A stretch of 64,000 bases of DNA from Purpureocillium takamizusanense (Eukaryota; Ascomycota; Sordariomycetes; Hypocreales; Ophiocordycipitaceae): the NCBI RefSeq assembly GCF_022605165.1, contig NC_063077.1:620001-684000 (forward strand). Reading direction: 5' to 3'. The notes beneath the pieces are model-generated. The model made no database searches, was not told where the DNA came from, and saw only the letters and a list, made by a program, of their open reading frames with translations. Shown here piece after piece: positions 1 to 10,384 of this stretch. The translations under genes were made by a program, and so were the position numbers. The first letter of the stretch is position 1, and each line of letters begins with the position of its first letter.

Positions 1-50
1 AGTTTGTCTGCCAGAAAGGAACAACGAAACAAGCGGAGGCCGAGAATTAC

Positions 51-732
51 CTGGACTCATGTAGAAGGTAGAGCCGCATCCGTAGTCCTCGGATCGGTCG
101 TTGGCAGTGGCCAGGCCAAAGTCAGCCAGCTTCACCGTCTCTCCATTGTCTGTGACGAGAATGTTCTCCGGCTTCAGGTCACGGTGGAAGATTCCGAGCT
201 TGTGGCAGTGCTCCACGGCGTCCAGGATCTGAAGAAAGACCTTCTTGGACAAGGCGTCCTTTCCAACGTACTGACCCAGCTCGGTGATGTTGAGGAAAAG
301 GTCGCCCTCGGGGCAGTACTCCAGGATGACATAGATGCAGTCCGGGTTGTCCACAATCTTGAGCATCGACACCACGTTAGGATGGGCAGACGCAAGATAG
401 TGGAGCCGTATCTCCCGCTGCTGGTATTCAACCTGGCGGCGTTCCAGGGGAGTCCCATCGGCATTGAACTTGCTCAGACACTTGACGGCGTAACGGACGC
501 CCGTCTTGATGTCGACAGCAGAGTAGACAACACCGTAGGCGCCAGTCCCCAGGATGTTGGTCAACTGCAACTTGCCTTCGAGCAGGCTGCCCAGTCTGTC
601 TTCAGGAGCCAAAGGGACGCATCGCGTCTGGTAGGGCCTTGTCGCAAATGCAGGCGGGATGCTGCATTTCAGGTTGTCGTAGGCGGGGGAGGCAGGAGGC
701 GTGGGATATCCGAAGGGGACATGGTGCTGCAT
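51..732 (-). CDS. Ran1/Sks1/Vhs1-like Ser/Thr protein kinase, 5' exon, partial
   Basis: Serine/threonine kinase of the fungal Ran1(Pat1)-Sks1-Vhs1 group, which acts in nutrient and meiosis or growth signalling. The first exon, read from the ATG at 732, gives 227 residues. A Pro-rich start (residues 8-20) is followed by the Gly loop GTGAYG (62-67), the VAIK-type lysine K84 (YAVKCL), the catalytic loop HRDLKPEN (183-190) and DFG (204-206), then the activation segment ending FYMSP. The exon ends at 51 with a phase-1 donor (GTAATT). The intron starts at 50 and appears to run off the left edge, because no convincing acceptor lies in 1-50. The rest of the kinase lobe and the C-terminus are outside the window. 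The start is supported by the colinear Pro-rich N-terminus usual in this group. Family assignment is by recognition of the sequence; the exact orthologue is not certain. Confidence 0.88.
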
Positions 733-1762
733 GTTATGCGGCTGCGCTGATATGCTTTCCAAGTGGCTTCTTCAACGGTCCTCTGGGCCGCCGGGGAAAG
801 GGAACTTTTGGGGAATACACCAAAAGAAAATTTTAAGAAGACAACAAGTGAGAAAGAGAAAAGCCGCCAGCAACGAGTCGAAGGTATGTCCAAGGTAGAG
901 GAGAGCAGAAGGAATCCGGTTCCGAGATATTAGAAAATGGGCGGCTGGATACTCCTGTATATGGGGAACGGCCAAACGTCGCGACGGATATCCTTGAGGG
1001 CCGAATCAACGGGTCAAGGGCATGGAAGGGAGGAGCAGGAGGCAAAGGGCGTCTCTGCTCGGTAGGGTGCAAAGAGGTTGGAGGCTTCTTGCGGGGAGAG
1101 CGCAAGGGCGACTCTTTGGCGAGAGGGCTGGCCGAGGGAGGTTGAAGGAACGTCGTGAAGAGGTCGATAGCAGGTACGGACTGTGCTGCATGTAAGTCCC
1201 CCAAGGCCGGGCGTGGTGCGGGCAACCAGAGGTTGATAACGAAACGGGCGGGCATGCTCCACATGGAGGCGGGCAGTACGTACCGACCAGCCGATTGCGT
1301 GGTACACGCACCGCAGGAGACGGGATCCACAGGCCTCATCAGAATGGACGCAAAGACTGATGACATGGAAGCGCTAGCAGCCTGTCTTGGCCGGCAGGGG
1401 TGGGTGGGCGGAAGTGTGGGTATGCCAGGCCAGGCTAATGCAGCAGCTATTCTTAACACTGCGCCGCAAGGTTCGCCCGCCCGCCTCGAAAGCATGCTGG
1501 TGGATGGTCCGTGGAGGGGGGCGGCGGCCAGGGATGGGTCGACGGATGGGTCGACCTCACTAGCGAGGGCAGGGATCCATATCATGGTGACGCTGGTGAG
1601 CAATATACGAGAGCAGGCAGAGTCTGACACACACCTGAGCCGAGTGGTCCACCCTCTTCAGTGTGTCATGGGCCGCAGCCAATTTTTGCCATTGCCTTCT
1701 GGGCGAACGCCAGACCCACGCCACCCCAAGGAGACGAGGGCGAGGCCAACATGCCGCCCGGC

Positions 1763-1796
1763 CGCCAGCCAGCCAGCCAGTCAGTCAGTCAGGCAG
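1763..1796. repeat. CAGC/CAGT tetranucleotide tract
   Basis: Tandem CAGC units pass into CAGT units over about 34 bp. Similar tracts recur at 2918-2942 (CTGG) and 14917-14950 (CAGC then CTGC). They are typical simple repeats of the GC-rich spacers here. Confidence 0.8.
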
Positions 1797-4051
1797 TCCA
1801 TCGTCACAGACTGATTCACTCTCCGTCCCGGCGGCGGCGAACTGGGACGCTCTTCTCTTCGCCTGTCGGGTGTTCCCAGTCTGGACCGTGGCGTACGACA
1901 CTCATGACCGGCATGGGACTCCTTCTCGTCGTCGTTGCCGTGTCCGCCATCTGACGTTGCGTTGCTCTCTCCTTGTGCCCGCGAGCACCGACGGGGCGTC
2001 GCAGGACCCCGAACAGAACACGCCTCGCTGGGGCTTGCTTCGATCCCGTCCCGCGTGGCGGCCCTGCACCAGCCGGCCGGGCAGACAGGAAGGCGGGCGT
2101 TGGGGCATGGCACGCAACGGGCGCCAGACCTCACAGAGCGCATCGCTGGAATTCGGATGCAGCAGGCAGAGCTAGGCACTCACTGTGATTGTCCCCCAGA
2201 TGCGGCAGGCCCGCGAGACAGGCGCCGGCCAGCACAGCGGCCACCACCGTGTTTCCCTTGCTGGTGGGCCGGAATGCATGAAGTCATGGCCCCCCCTCGG
2301 CCGGTTGTGACCCCGTCTGAGACTGACGAACGTGGGTCATGTTCCCAATGCGATGCAGATGCTGCCTCATGAGCCAGGCCAGACCGAATGGAGCAACGCT
2401 CTTTTTTTTTTCTTTCCTTTCCCACGCGCTTCACGCCATGCATGCACCAACCTGCCAGTCGGCTGGTGATGCACCAGATCTTTTGACTTTGGCCTTTGTT
2501 GGACGGGTCGGTCTGCGGCGTCGGCGGCGGCGGCGGACGACAGATGGGATGGGTCTGGGCGCAGATCGGCGACGGCTTTCCACAGCCTCTGTCCGGGCTC
2601 GTCGGGAAGGTTACTGAAGCTCGGGCGGACCGGCAGTTTGCATCTGCATCGCCTTGTCGCTCGCCCCAGCCATATCCACATGCCCGCGTCGATTATTCGC
2701 CCAAGGAAGCCAAGGTCATCCAATGGGCATGCTTGGCCACCCCCTCTGGAGACGGTGCATCAGAAGGATCGTCGCCACTCCTGACGCGTCTGAGTGGCTG
2801 GATCCGTCATGCACAGCCTGTCACAACCGCTAGCAGGCAGCCGCTGCAGCAGCGTGTGGAGGGGACGAGAGCCCGCCCCAAACATCCAGGAGCCGTGCCA
2901 GTCCAGTCCCCTTGACGCTGGCTGGCTGGCTGGCTGGCTGGCGGGCAGACGTTGTCACGCTTGCCGCTCAACAGTGCAGAGAGTAGAGCCCCCTCTCCCG
3001 ACACCCAGCCAGGCCCTTGAAGCCGGCCAGGCCAGGGCAGTGATGTCTGCTGTTAGACTGAGGAGACCAGAGGACCCTGGATCGCCGGCTGGTTGGGCCA
3101 CGTTGCCAAAAATTGAGCGGCATGAGTACTGGCTAGTGGATCATGGCGAGCATCAAAGAGGGCCTTGGTCGTCTCTCGGTCCCAAGACGACCGCGATGAG
3201 CCTGCGTGCCAGAAACAGAAGCGGCTCGCGGGGGGGTCAGAACAGAAACAACGGGGCTTGAAGATTGCGCCGTCAGGAATCGCCTCATCACGGACTTGGG
3301 GCTGGTCGAGGAGACGGGAGGTCGGCAAGGAGCGTACTGACGGCGACGACGACGAGAACGAGGACAAGTCCGTTCGCAGCTCGGCACCTGGCTCTGGGGA
3401 ACACAGACGTGGATGGTCCAGAAGGGCGGCCTGCTGGCGACGGCGCAAGGTGATTGGAAATGGCTGAGCCGGATCCCGGTCGCGCACAACACCATCCCAG
3501 ATGACGACGTCTCCATCCTGCGGGCAGCCTCGCGGTGCCTCGTGTGTCGGTCCAGGGATTGCAGAGTCGTGGCCCCGCTGGCGCCGGACAGTGAGGCTGT
3601 TGTGCGCCGTGTCGGGGACGGGGCTGCAGAGAAGAGGGCGCCCAATGGGCGGCGCTGGTAATCTCCTCGCTGGCAGGCATGGCACGCCAAGTTTTTCGTT
3701 GGCGGTCGTGTGCAGCGAGAGTGCTCTAGCGCATGCATCCATTCCTTGGGCTGTTGCATCCGAGGCGACGCCAACGGCCAAGGCCACGGCGAGCGGGCGG
3801 CGGTACGCAGCACGCCAAGGTCTCGAGGCGCAGGGACGGGCGATGGGCGAGGCCAGGAGGATCATCAATCGTCAACCGTGAGCTCCGGCTTGCGCTGCAG
3901 CACCCCGGGCCACTATGTATCGCTTTGATTAACGGCGACAGACCCTGTACGTAAACTATCATGAGCCGGGGTCCGGCAAACTGGGGGCCGTGGGCCGAGA
4001 CGCTCTGTCCATCCGGTGCTACTACGACGTGAGAAGTACCATCTGGACGTT

Positions 4052-4087
<36 letters not shown>
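4052..4087. repeat. (CGT)n trinucleotide tract
   Basis: Twelve CGT/GTC triplets lie in succession in non-coding DNA. In some frames they would encode runs of Asp, Val or Arg, which produces spurious ORFs. Confidence 0.85.
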
Positions 4088-4273
4088 GCAAGTGTCTGGT
4101 GCACCATGCCGGCCATGCTACCAACTTACTAGTATGCCTACTAAGGCACGTACTGTATGAGTGCTTGTGGGAAATGGGGCGTGTCCGTGCTCATTTGGCT
4201 CGGCTGGCTGGCAGCTGGGTTGCGAGAGTGCCGTCGGAGCGGGTCACACTGAGTCGCTTGTCTCAACGTCTGA

Positions 4274-4303
4274 GTGTGTGTGTGTGTGTGTTTTTTTTTT
4301 TTT
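4274..4303. repeat. (GT)n followed by a T run
   Basis: About eight GT dinucleotides are followed directly by a run of 13 T. This is a simple repeat in non-coding DNA. Confidence 0.85.
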
Positions 4304-6586
4304 GAGTTGGCGGTGGGGAAGACGATATTGACGATGATGCACCACGCAGTTCGACGGCCCAGTAGAATTGGCCGAGTGTTTGTTTCCCAGGAGCGGCGGG
4401 GCGGGGATGGCATGCTGGATCCATCCCCTCGCTCCTGCCTGTCGCCGCTCCTGCTGCTGTGGATTGGATTGCATCGGATTGGATGATGATCGTGCTGCAC
4501 TTTGGTAATTAGGGGGGCGGAATAATCCCTGGCAGGCGCGCACCACCGCACTTGCAACCGAGCTGCTGCTCAAGAAGAACTGCACCAACTGCGCAGATGG
4601 ATATGGGAGGTCAGGCACGCGACCCGGGGGAGACACTCAGGTACCACGCGCTAGTGTCCAGACGCCTCACACCCCGGACTCATACCACGGAGAACCTCCA
4701 TGCTTACACCCTTCCTTCACCCGCGCTTGCCGTACCGGCACCACTGCAGCCATCGACGAATGGCGCCTGATGAGGCAGTGAGTGGCATCTATTGCCTGCC
4801 TGCATGGGAAGCACCTCAGGCAGCCAGTCAAGGCAGGCAGGCCAATGCAGCGGATGACCATTAGCCTCCTGCACATCGGTGATGATGACTGGCGGCTCCC
4901 ATGGCGGCTCCAACGCTGGCGCATCGGCGCTGACGCCGCCGCCGTGCGAGGTCAACTCAGGCTGTAGGTGAGGTGGGTGTCGGGGTGCTGTAGCGCGTCC
5001 AGTACCTTGCGCGTGCTGCGGCGGGCGTTTGGCGCGTGGTCACAGGCACGCACTGCTACTGCAGTACTGCCTTGCAGGCGGTACAGTTGAAGAGCAGCCG
5101 GCCAGGCGAAACAGGCAGAATAGCGGTCTGCGCGCCCTTGTTTGAGCGTTACGGACGGGGCGCTTCCTGTTACGCACAAGCCCGCCCGCATGCGACCCCC
5201 CTGCTAGGTTGTTCCTGATCTTCCGACGACAGGCTGCTGCAGTGCAGTCACTCGTGTCGCGCACATGACGGCAAAGCCTCTTGTCTTCTTTTACTTTTCT
5301 TTGTGTTTTTGGCTTTGCAACTCGAGGCTGGCGGCTTGGGCTGCCTGGCTGGGCTGCCTGGCTGGGCTGCCTGGCATCTGCCTTGGACTGTGCAGGCTCT
5401 GAAGCTTGCACCAACCAAACAACTTACCCTCAGCAGACGGTGGCATCCAGGAAACAGTGCACGTCTTGCGTGCGTACGTACCCTGCCCGGCAGTGAACCG
5501 GTCTGTCGGTGAGTTCCCGCGCCTTCTGCAACAAAGCCGAGTGCCAGGTCCGGGCTCCCACCTACGTATCCATCGTGATGTGCTGATGAGGCATGCAAAC
5601 GTACAGTACTAAGGTACCAAGGTTAGTACCGTGGGCAGCTGCTTCTCAGGCACGTACCCCCCACCGTGAACAGCCCGGCAGCCCAGGGGCGACCACCCAC
5701 TGTAATGAACCCGAGCACCGTGTAGGTAGTTAGTAGGTCTGCTCCAACTGCAGGCAACACGCGCCAGCCACGGAAGCCGCCCACCATCAGGCAAGTCCAC
5801 CTTGTCCTCTTCGGGCCTCGCGCCAGATCTGCTCCGTCGTCAGCCTCTCTCTCCATTGTCCAGCAAACCACTAATTGGCCCCGGCCTCCCTGCAGCACCA
5901 GCCGGCCAGCCATCCAAGCCATCGCCTGCCGCCTGTCTCCACCCTGCACTTCGATAGCGTACGGCCGGTGCTTCATCTGCCACCTCGTTTCGTCGAAATT
6001 CCATTCATCTAATCTCTGACGTGGGGAGCCGACGATCGAGCATCAGCCGCCCACCGGAACAAACACGGACCCAGGCCCAGGCCAGCAGGACCCCCGGCCG
6101 CCTGCGCAACAGCAGTCACTCACACGCTCGCCATCATGCCCGCTCCAGCTGCCCTTGACCAAACACGGTGCCGCCCGCGCACGGCCCCGGCGCCGTGGTG
6201 GCTGCGAAGTGATGACGCCCACGGACAACTGTTGGGCCTCTCGGGCCAGCCCCCTGGTCCTTGCCAGCGGCGCTTACACACGGACCACCTGCTGGCCGGC
6301 AGCATTACGATCCGCAGGTCGATCTCGCCGTCCGGTGCCTCGAGAGCGTTTCGACTGGGCCCAGGGCTGAGCTTGATACCGATGCTGTGCCTGCTGCGTT
6401 TCTCAAATGCCCTGATGAGCCGCCAAACCACCTGCACCGCGGCACCGCTCCGGCCTCTTCACCCAGGTCGCAGCACGTCCGGTGCTCTTTCTACCGGCCT
6501 GGCGCGCGGGCAGCCGTGGCACCAAAGGGGGCACGACGTGAAACTGAACCGCCGGCAGCGTCATGCTCTTGTTCCAGGTGGGATGA

Positions 6587-6605
6587 CCCCCCCCCCCCCC
6601 AAAAA
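6587..6605. repeat. C14-A5 homopolymer junction
   Basis: Fourteen C are followed by five A. The length may be uncertain in the assembly because homopolymers are hard to sequence. Confidence 0.8.
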
Positions 6606-8796
6606 TGCATCGACGCATGGCCGGTGCAGCACCGTACAATGGTCGGTCAGCGAGGCGGTTTGCTTTGCTTCTTCCGACTTTCGATATCGTCTGCGGTTGG
6701 CTTCTCGAAGGGAGCAACACGCGTGGGACCCAGGGGCCCAAGGCACCTTGGCCAGCGTCCAGAGGCGGGCGTGCGTGTGTTAGTCGCTGCACGGCGCCAC
6801 TTGCGTGTCCGGCAGACTCGCTATTGGCCAGTGCTCTGGTATATCGATATGACAAGCGTTGGTTGTGCTGCAAGGAGCGCACAGATGTCAGTCAGACTGA
6901 GCAAACCGACGACTTGGAGGCTTCCCGCCTGGCTGAAGCCAATGGCGGTGCCGTGAGGTTCGTGGCACTGAGACCGTCCGTGGGCCGACTGACTGCCCAT
7001 CACACCTCGCCATGCCGCATCCCGCCGCCGTGGTTTGCCCGGAGTGGCTGCTGACTCGTCCTCAGCTGAACGCTGCCTCCAAGCCCGCCCGCCGTCCAAC
7101 GGCCCCGTGGCCTGGTGTTGGCTGCTGTAAAGGGGGGGATAATGATAGTCCGAGCCCACCATCTTGTCCGTCGCTTCTCCGCGCCATGATGCCATGTCCG
7201 CGACTAAACTGCACAGACTCCCGCCAGGCGAGCGAGTGTGCGTGGTGACGATGGACGCCGAAGCCACTTGGGCCCTTCGCTGTTGGGTGTCCCTATTCAA
7301 CCGCCGCCCAACTGCCTATTCTTTCATTAGTTAGTCTGCTCCTCCCGCCAGCGCCTCGCCGAACGGGCTGTCTCGTGTCCGACGCCTCGACAGCCTCGTC
7401 CGGGCCCTTGGATCCTCCGCGGACCGTGCTACAGCCTTCCTCGCGGCGCGTGCCACGAACGTCTAGCGCCACGATCCCACGGCGGTGGTTCCCGCGCCTG
7501 CACATCCAGACCAGGACACCACCGGCAGGGCGATCCCCCGACGCCTCGGCCTTTGCTCGTTCCAGGAGTGCCATCCCAAATGCCGCCACTCGGCGACCAA
7601 GGCGTCGTCCTCAATCGTAACACCAAAACCTCAGTCGGAGCGAGCGCCAGCAGGCCCATTACGCCAACGTGAAGGTCCAGTTGGTTCGGTGAGTCCACGA
7701 CCTCTGGCCAACCCGTTCAGGCACAACCCGTGCTCGCTCCCGCCCTCCAACACGGCTACGACTGCGCAACATCCGCGATGACTGGGCCCTGGCCCCTAAC
7801 GCAGTGACCGCCCAGTGGCCTCACCCTTCCGCGTCGAGATTGCATCGCTAAGCGACTGCGAACTCGATTTCAGATGCCAACAAGATGTGTCGTGCCCATG
7901 AACCCGTGGACGGCAAAGCCGCGATGTCGTGGCAAATTTAGGACACGCTCCGGCCAGTGCGAGTCCACTCAGCGGCGGTGTGACGCCTCGACGGATTCTC
8001 GTCCGCTCCGTGCGGACGTGTCCGCTGTGGCAGAGTCCAAGATCCAGCAGCCTGGTCGGCGGCGCTATTGAAGAGGTGTGCGATTGCTGTACCTCCTCTC
8101 CCTGCCTCGGCGGGCCCGACCGCGCCTGAGTGCACGGCCAGCGGCCAGCGCAAGCCCCATTGAGCGTTAACCACCAGGTTGGTGCTCGTGGCTGCTGGAC
8201 CAACAACAGCTGTCGTAGGCCATCGTGGCTGTCCGGTTGCCAGACTTGGCAGACCGACATCAAGACCCACCCGGAGCCGGCACCGGCCGGGTTGGACCCA
8301 CTCCGGAGCCGGATCACGTCGCACACGGTCAACCACCGACGTCACCGCTTAGTAGAGCGTCGCTTGCTGCGTCTGGTGTCTTCATTCAATAATTGCGGTG
8401 TTGCACTCGCGATAACGGCAACTCCCTGGATCTGTTGCGTTGATCGGCCACTACGTAGAAGAACATTTGCAAAGTTGGCTGTCCAGCAAACTTTGGGTCT
8501 GACGCGTACTGCAAGCGAAGCTTGATGCTAGCTCAAGCGCGACAACGCTACGCAATTAGAATTTGACGGGCGGTAAATTATAATGTTGCTGGTCACTGAT
8601 GAAGAGGAAAACAAATACACAGCCGAGGACTCGAGGCCCTTTAGACGCGCTTTGTCTCTTACATTCATCTACCCATTCATACCCTTTGGCGAAAATCCCC
8701 TGCGGAATCAATTCTGCCCATTTTGCATCTTGGCTCGTCCAGTGTTGCGTGTCAAAACAACAACCAAACAGCGACAACAAGAGCAGCGGAGACAAG

Positions 8797-9321
8797 ATGC
8801 GCTTGGCCGTGGCAACCACACTGGTCGCGGCGGTCGCGGGCCTCGTCCCCGAGCGGGCCACGGACCACGCCAACAGCAACAACAGCAACATCAGCACCCG
8901 CAGCAACAGCATCAACAGCGATGAGGGCAACAGCCACCACGACGACAACAGCAACGCCAATAGCAATGGCAACAATGCTGACAAGAACAACGACAACACC
9001 ACGCCGGGGGCCTACACGCTGACCATCTACAACTCGGACTGCTGGTGCCGCCGGGGGCGGATGCGCATGTGCACGTCGTACAAGCGCGACGGGGTGCTGG
9101 ACGGGCGGTGCTACCCCATCTCGCACTACGCGCGGTCGATGCAGGCCTACGACCCGCTCATCTCGATGCACAACCGGCTGGTGTGCAAGGCGTGGCAGGG
9201 GCTGCGGTGCGACGGCCTGGGCCTGGAGCTGGGCTTCGTGGACAACACGCGGTGCAGGGAGCCCGTGGCGGGGGAGGAGTTTAAGCTCGAGTACCGGTCC
9301 TTTTCGTGCCACCACGAGTAG
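8797..9321 (+). CDS. Small secreted cysteine-rich protein, effector-like
   Basis: Single-exon gene of 174 residues. The start at 8797 is chosen because it is the methionine followed directly by a hydrophobic signal peptide (residues 1-16, RLAVATTLVAAVAG). Residues 24-69 are a low-complexity Asn/Ser/His/Asp stretch from CAA/AAC-type codons. Residues 72-174 form a compact domain with exactly eight cysteines (82, 84, 92, 105, 130, 138, 153, 171), consistent with four disulphides, and the protein ends CHHE. The layout is signal peptide, flexible linker, disulphide domain, as in secreted fungal effectors or surface proteins. I do not recognise a named family. An upstream in-frame methionine at 8599 would bury the signal peptide and is not preferred. 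It is isolated: no other gene lies within 7 kb on either side. Confidence 0.75.
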   Translation: MRLAVATTLVAAVAGLVPERATDHANSNNSNISTRSNSINSDEGNSHHDDNSNANSNGNNADKNNDNTTPGAYTLTIYNSDCWCRRGRMRMCTSYKRDGVLDGRCYPISHYARSMQAYDPLISMHNRLVCKAWQGLRCDGLGLELGFVDNTRCREPVAGEEFKLEYRSFSCHHE

Positions 9322-10345
9322 TGATGAGGGGAGGGGAGGGACTCGAGAGTACGGTATACGTGCCGGGCGTGAAAGATGTTAGAGGGGGGTGGAAGGGAGC
9401 TTGGGGACGAGGAGGACGGCTTGGACGGCTTGGACGGGTTCGACGGAGACGATGCATGTTGGACATGAATGGCTACATTCTGGCCGGTCAGGTGAGAGAG
9501 ATTGTACTGGCGTGTGCATTTGGGGCGGTTGGGGGAAGGGTCGGATCATCGGGGGTGTCGCTCAGGGTCCGAGACAGCGGGCGGCAAGGTAACAAACAGC
9601 AGGGAGGGAGAGCACGACGGCAGGATGGCACGCAAGACAAGAGGACGCCAAAGAAAGCTGCGATGTCTCGCGCCTTTGAAAGGGAGGGGAGGGGGGAGTC
9701 GCGTGGAATGCGCCTGTCTACTGTTGTTGTTTTTGTTTTCCGGGTCGGGTTGGGGGGGGTGCTTACATGTCTGTGACGCGTGCACCGATTATGCAGTGTA
9801 CTACTGTAGTCATAGACAGTACTGAACCTTTTGTCATGCAGCAGAAAAGCCCGTACGTACATGACACTTAGACATGAGAGAGAGAGAGCTAGACAATCGC
9901 ATTCATTGACTTGTCAAGGTGCGTGCCTGCGCGCACCAAAAAGGGCGTCCCACACAGTCCACTTACATGCCCGACACCCGCTGTCTCGGACACGCGCAGG
10001 GCTCGCCTCGCTTCGGGTCACGGGGGCCAAGGTCGGTCTCGAGCGTGCCAGTCAAGTCAGTCAGTCAAGTCAGGGTCCAGACGGGGGTCTCCCGGCAGCG
10101 GGCATAGCACGTAGTACGTAGTGCGTATCGTTTCTAGTAGTACGTACTGCTAACTGTACTGTACTGCACATACGTATTGAGTTTGAAACACACCTCAAGA
10201 GTCAGGACGGACGATACGCGAAGCGAACAAACAAAAGAACTTTGTCACTGGCCCCCTGCTTCCCCTTGCGTGGGCCTTCTTGCTCGCGACATTTTCCGTG
10301 CGCACAGCCGAGCCGGGGCGGCGAGGCGCACCGCTAAACACCCTG

Positions 10346-10384
10346 CATGGCATGCATGCATGCATTCATTGTACGTACGTACAT
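10346..10384. repeat. CATG then GTAC tetranucleotide repeats
   Basis: CATG units are followed by GTAC units. Both are self-complementary, so the tract can fold on itself. A second CATG run lies at 14317-14345. Confidence 0.75.

Larger units (their letters stand above)
733..8796. other. GC-rich gene desert (about 8 kb)
   Basis: This is the divergent spacer between the kinase start and the secreted-protein gene. Six-frame reading gives many medium ORFs, as expected in GC-rich DNA, but none shows a recognisable domain, consistent codon use or splice-linked exons. It holds short simple repeats: GGCTG-type at 2918-2942, CGT triplets at 4052-4087, GT/T tracts at 4274-4303, a 14-C run at 6587-6600, and CAGC/CAGT tetramers at 1763-1796. 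It could carry a long 5' leader and promoter of the kinase or non-coding transcripts. Nothing in the sequence proves this. Confidence 0.6.

Noticed and set aside
4..750. 248-codon plus ORF over the kinase exon
   Set aside because: It is the antisense shadow of the Ran1-like kinase, whose motifs are all on the minus strand.
833..1630. 265-codon minus ORF in the first desert
   Set aside because: Ser/Pro/Arg/Leu-biased string without a domain, overlapping an equally long plus ORF; typical of GC-rich non-coding DNA.
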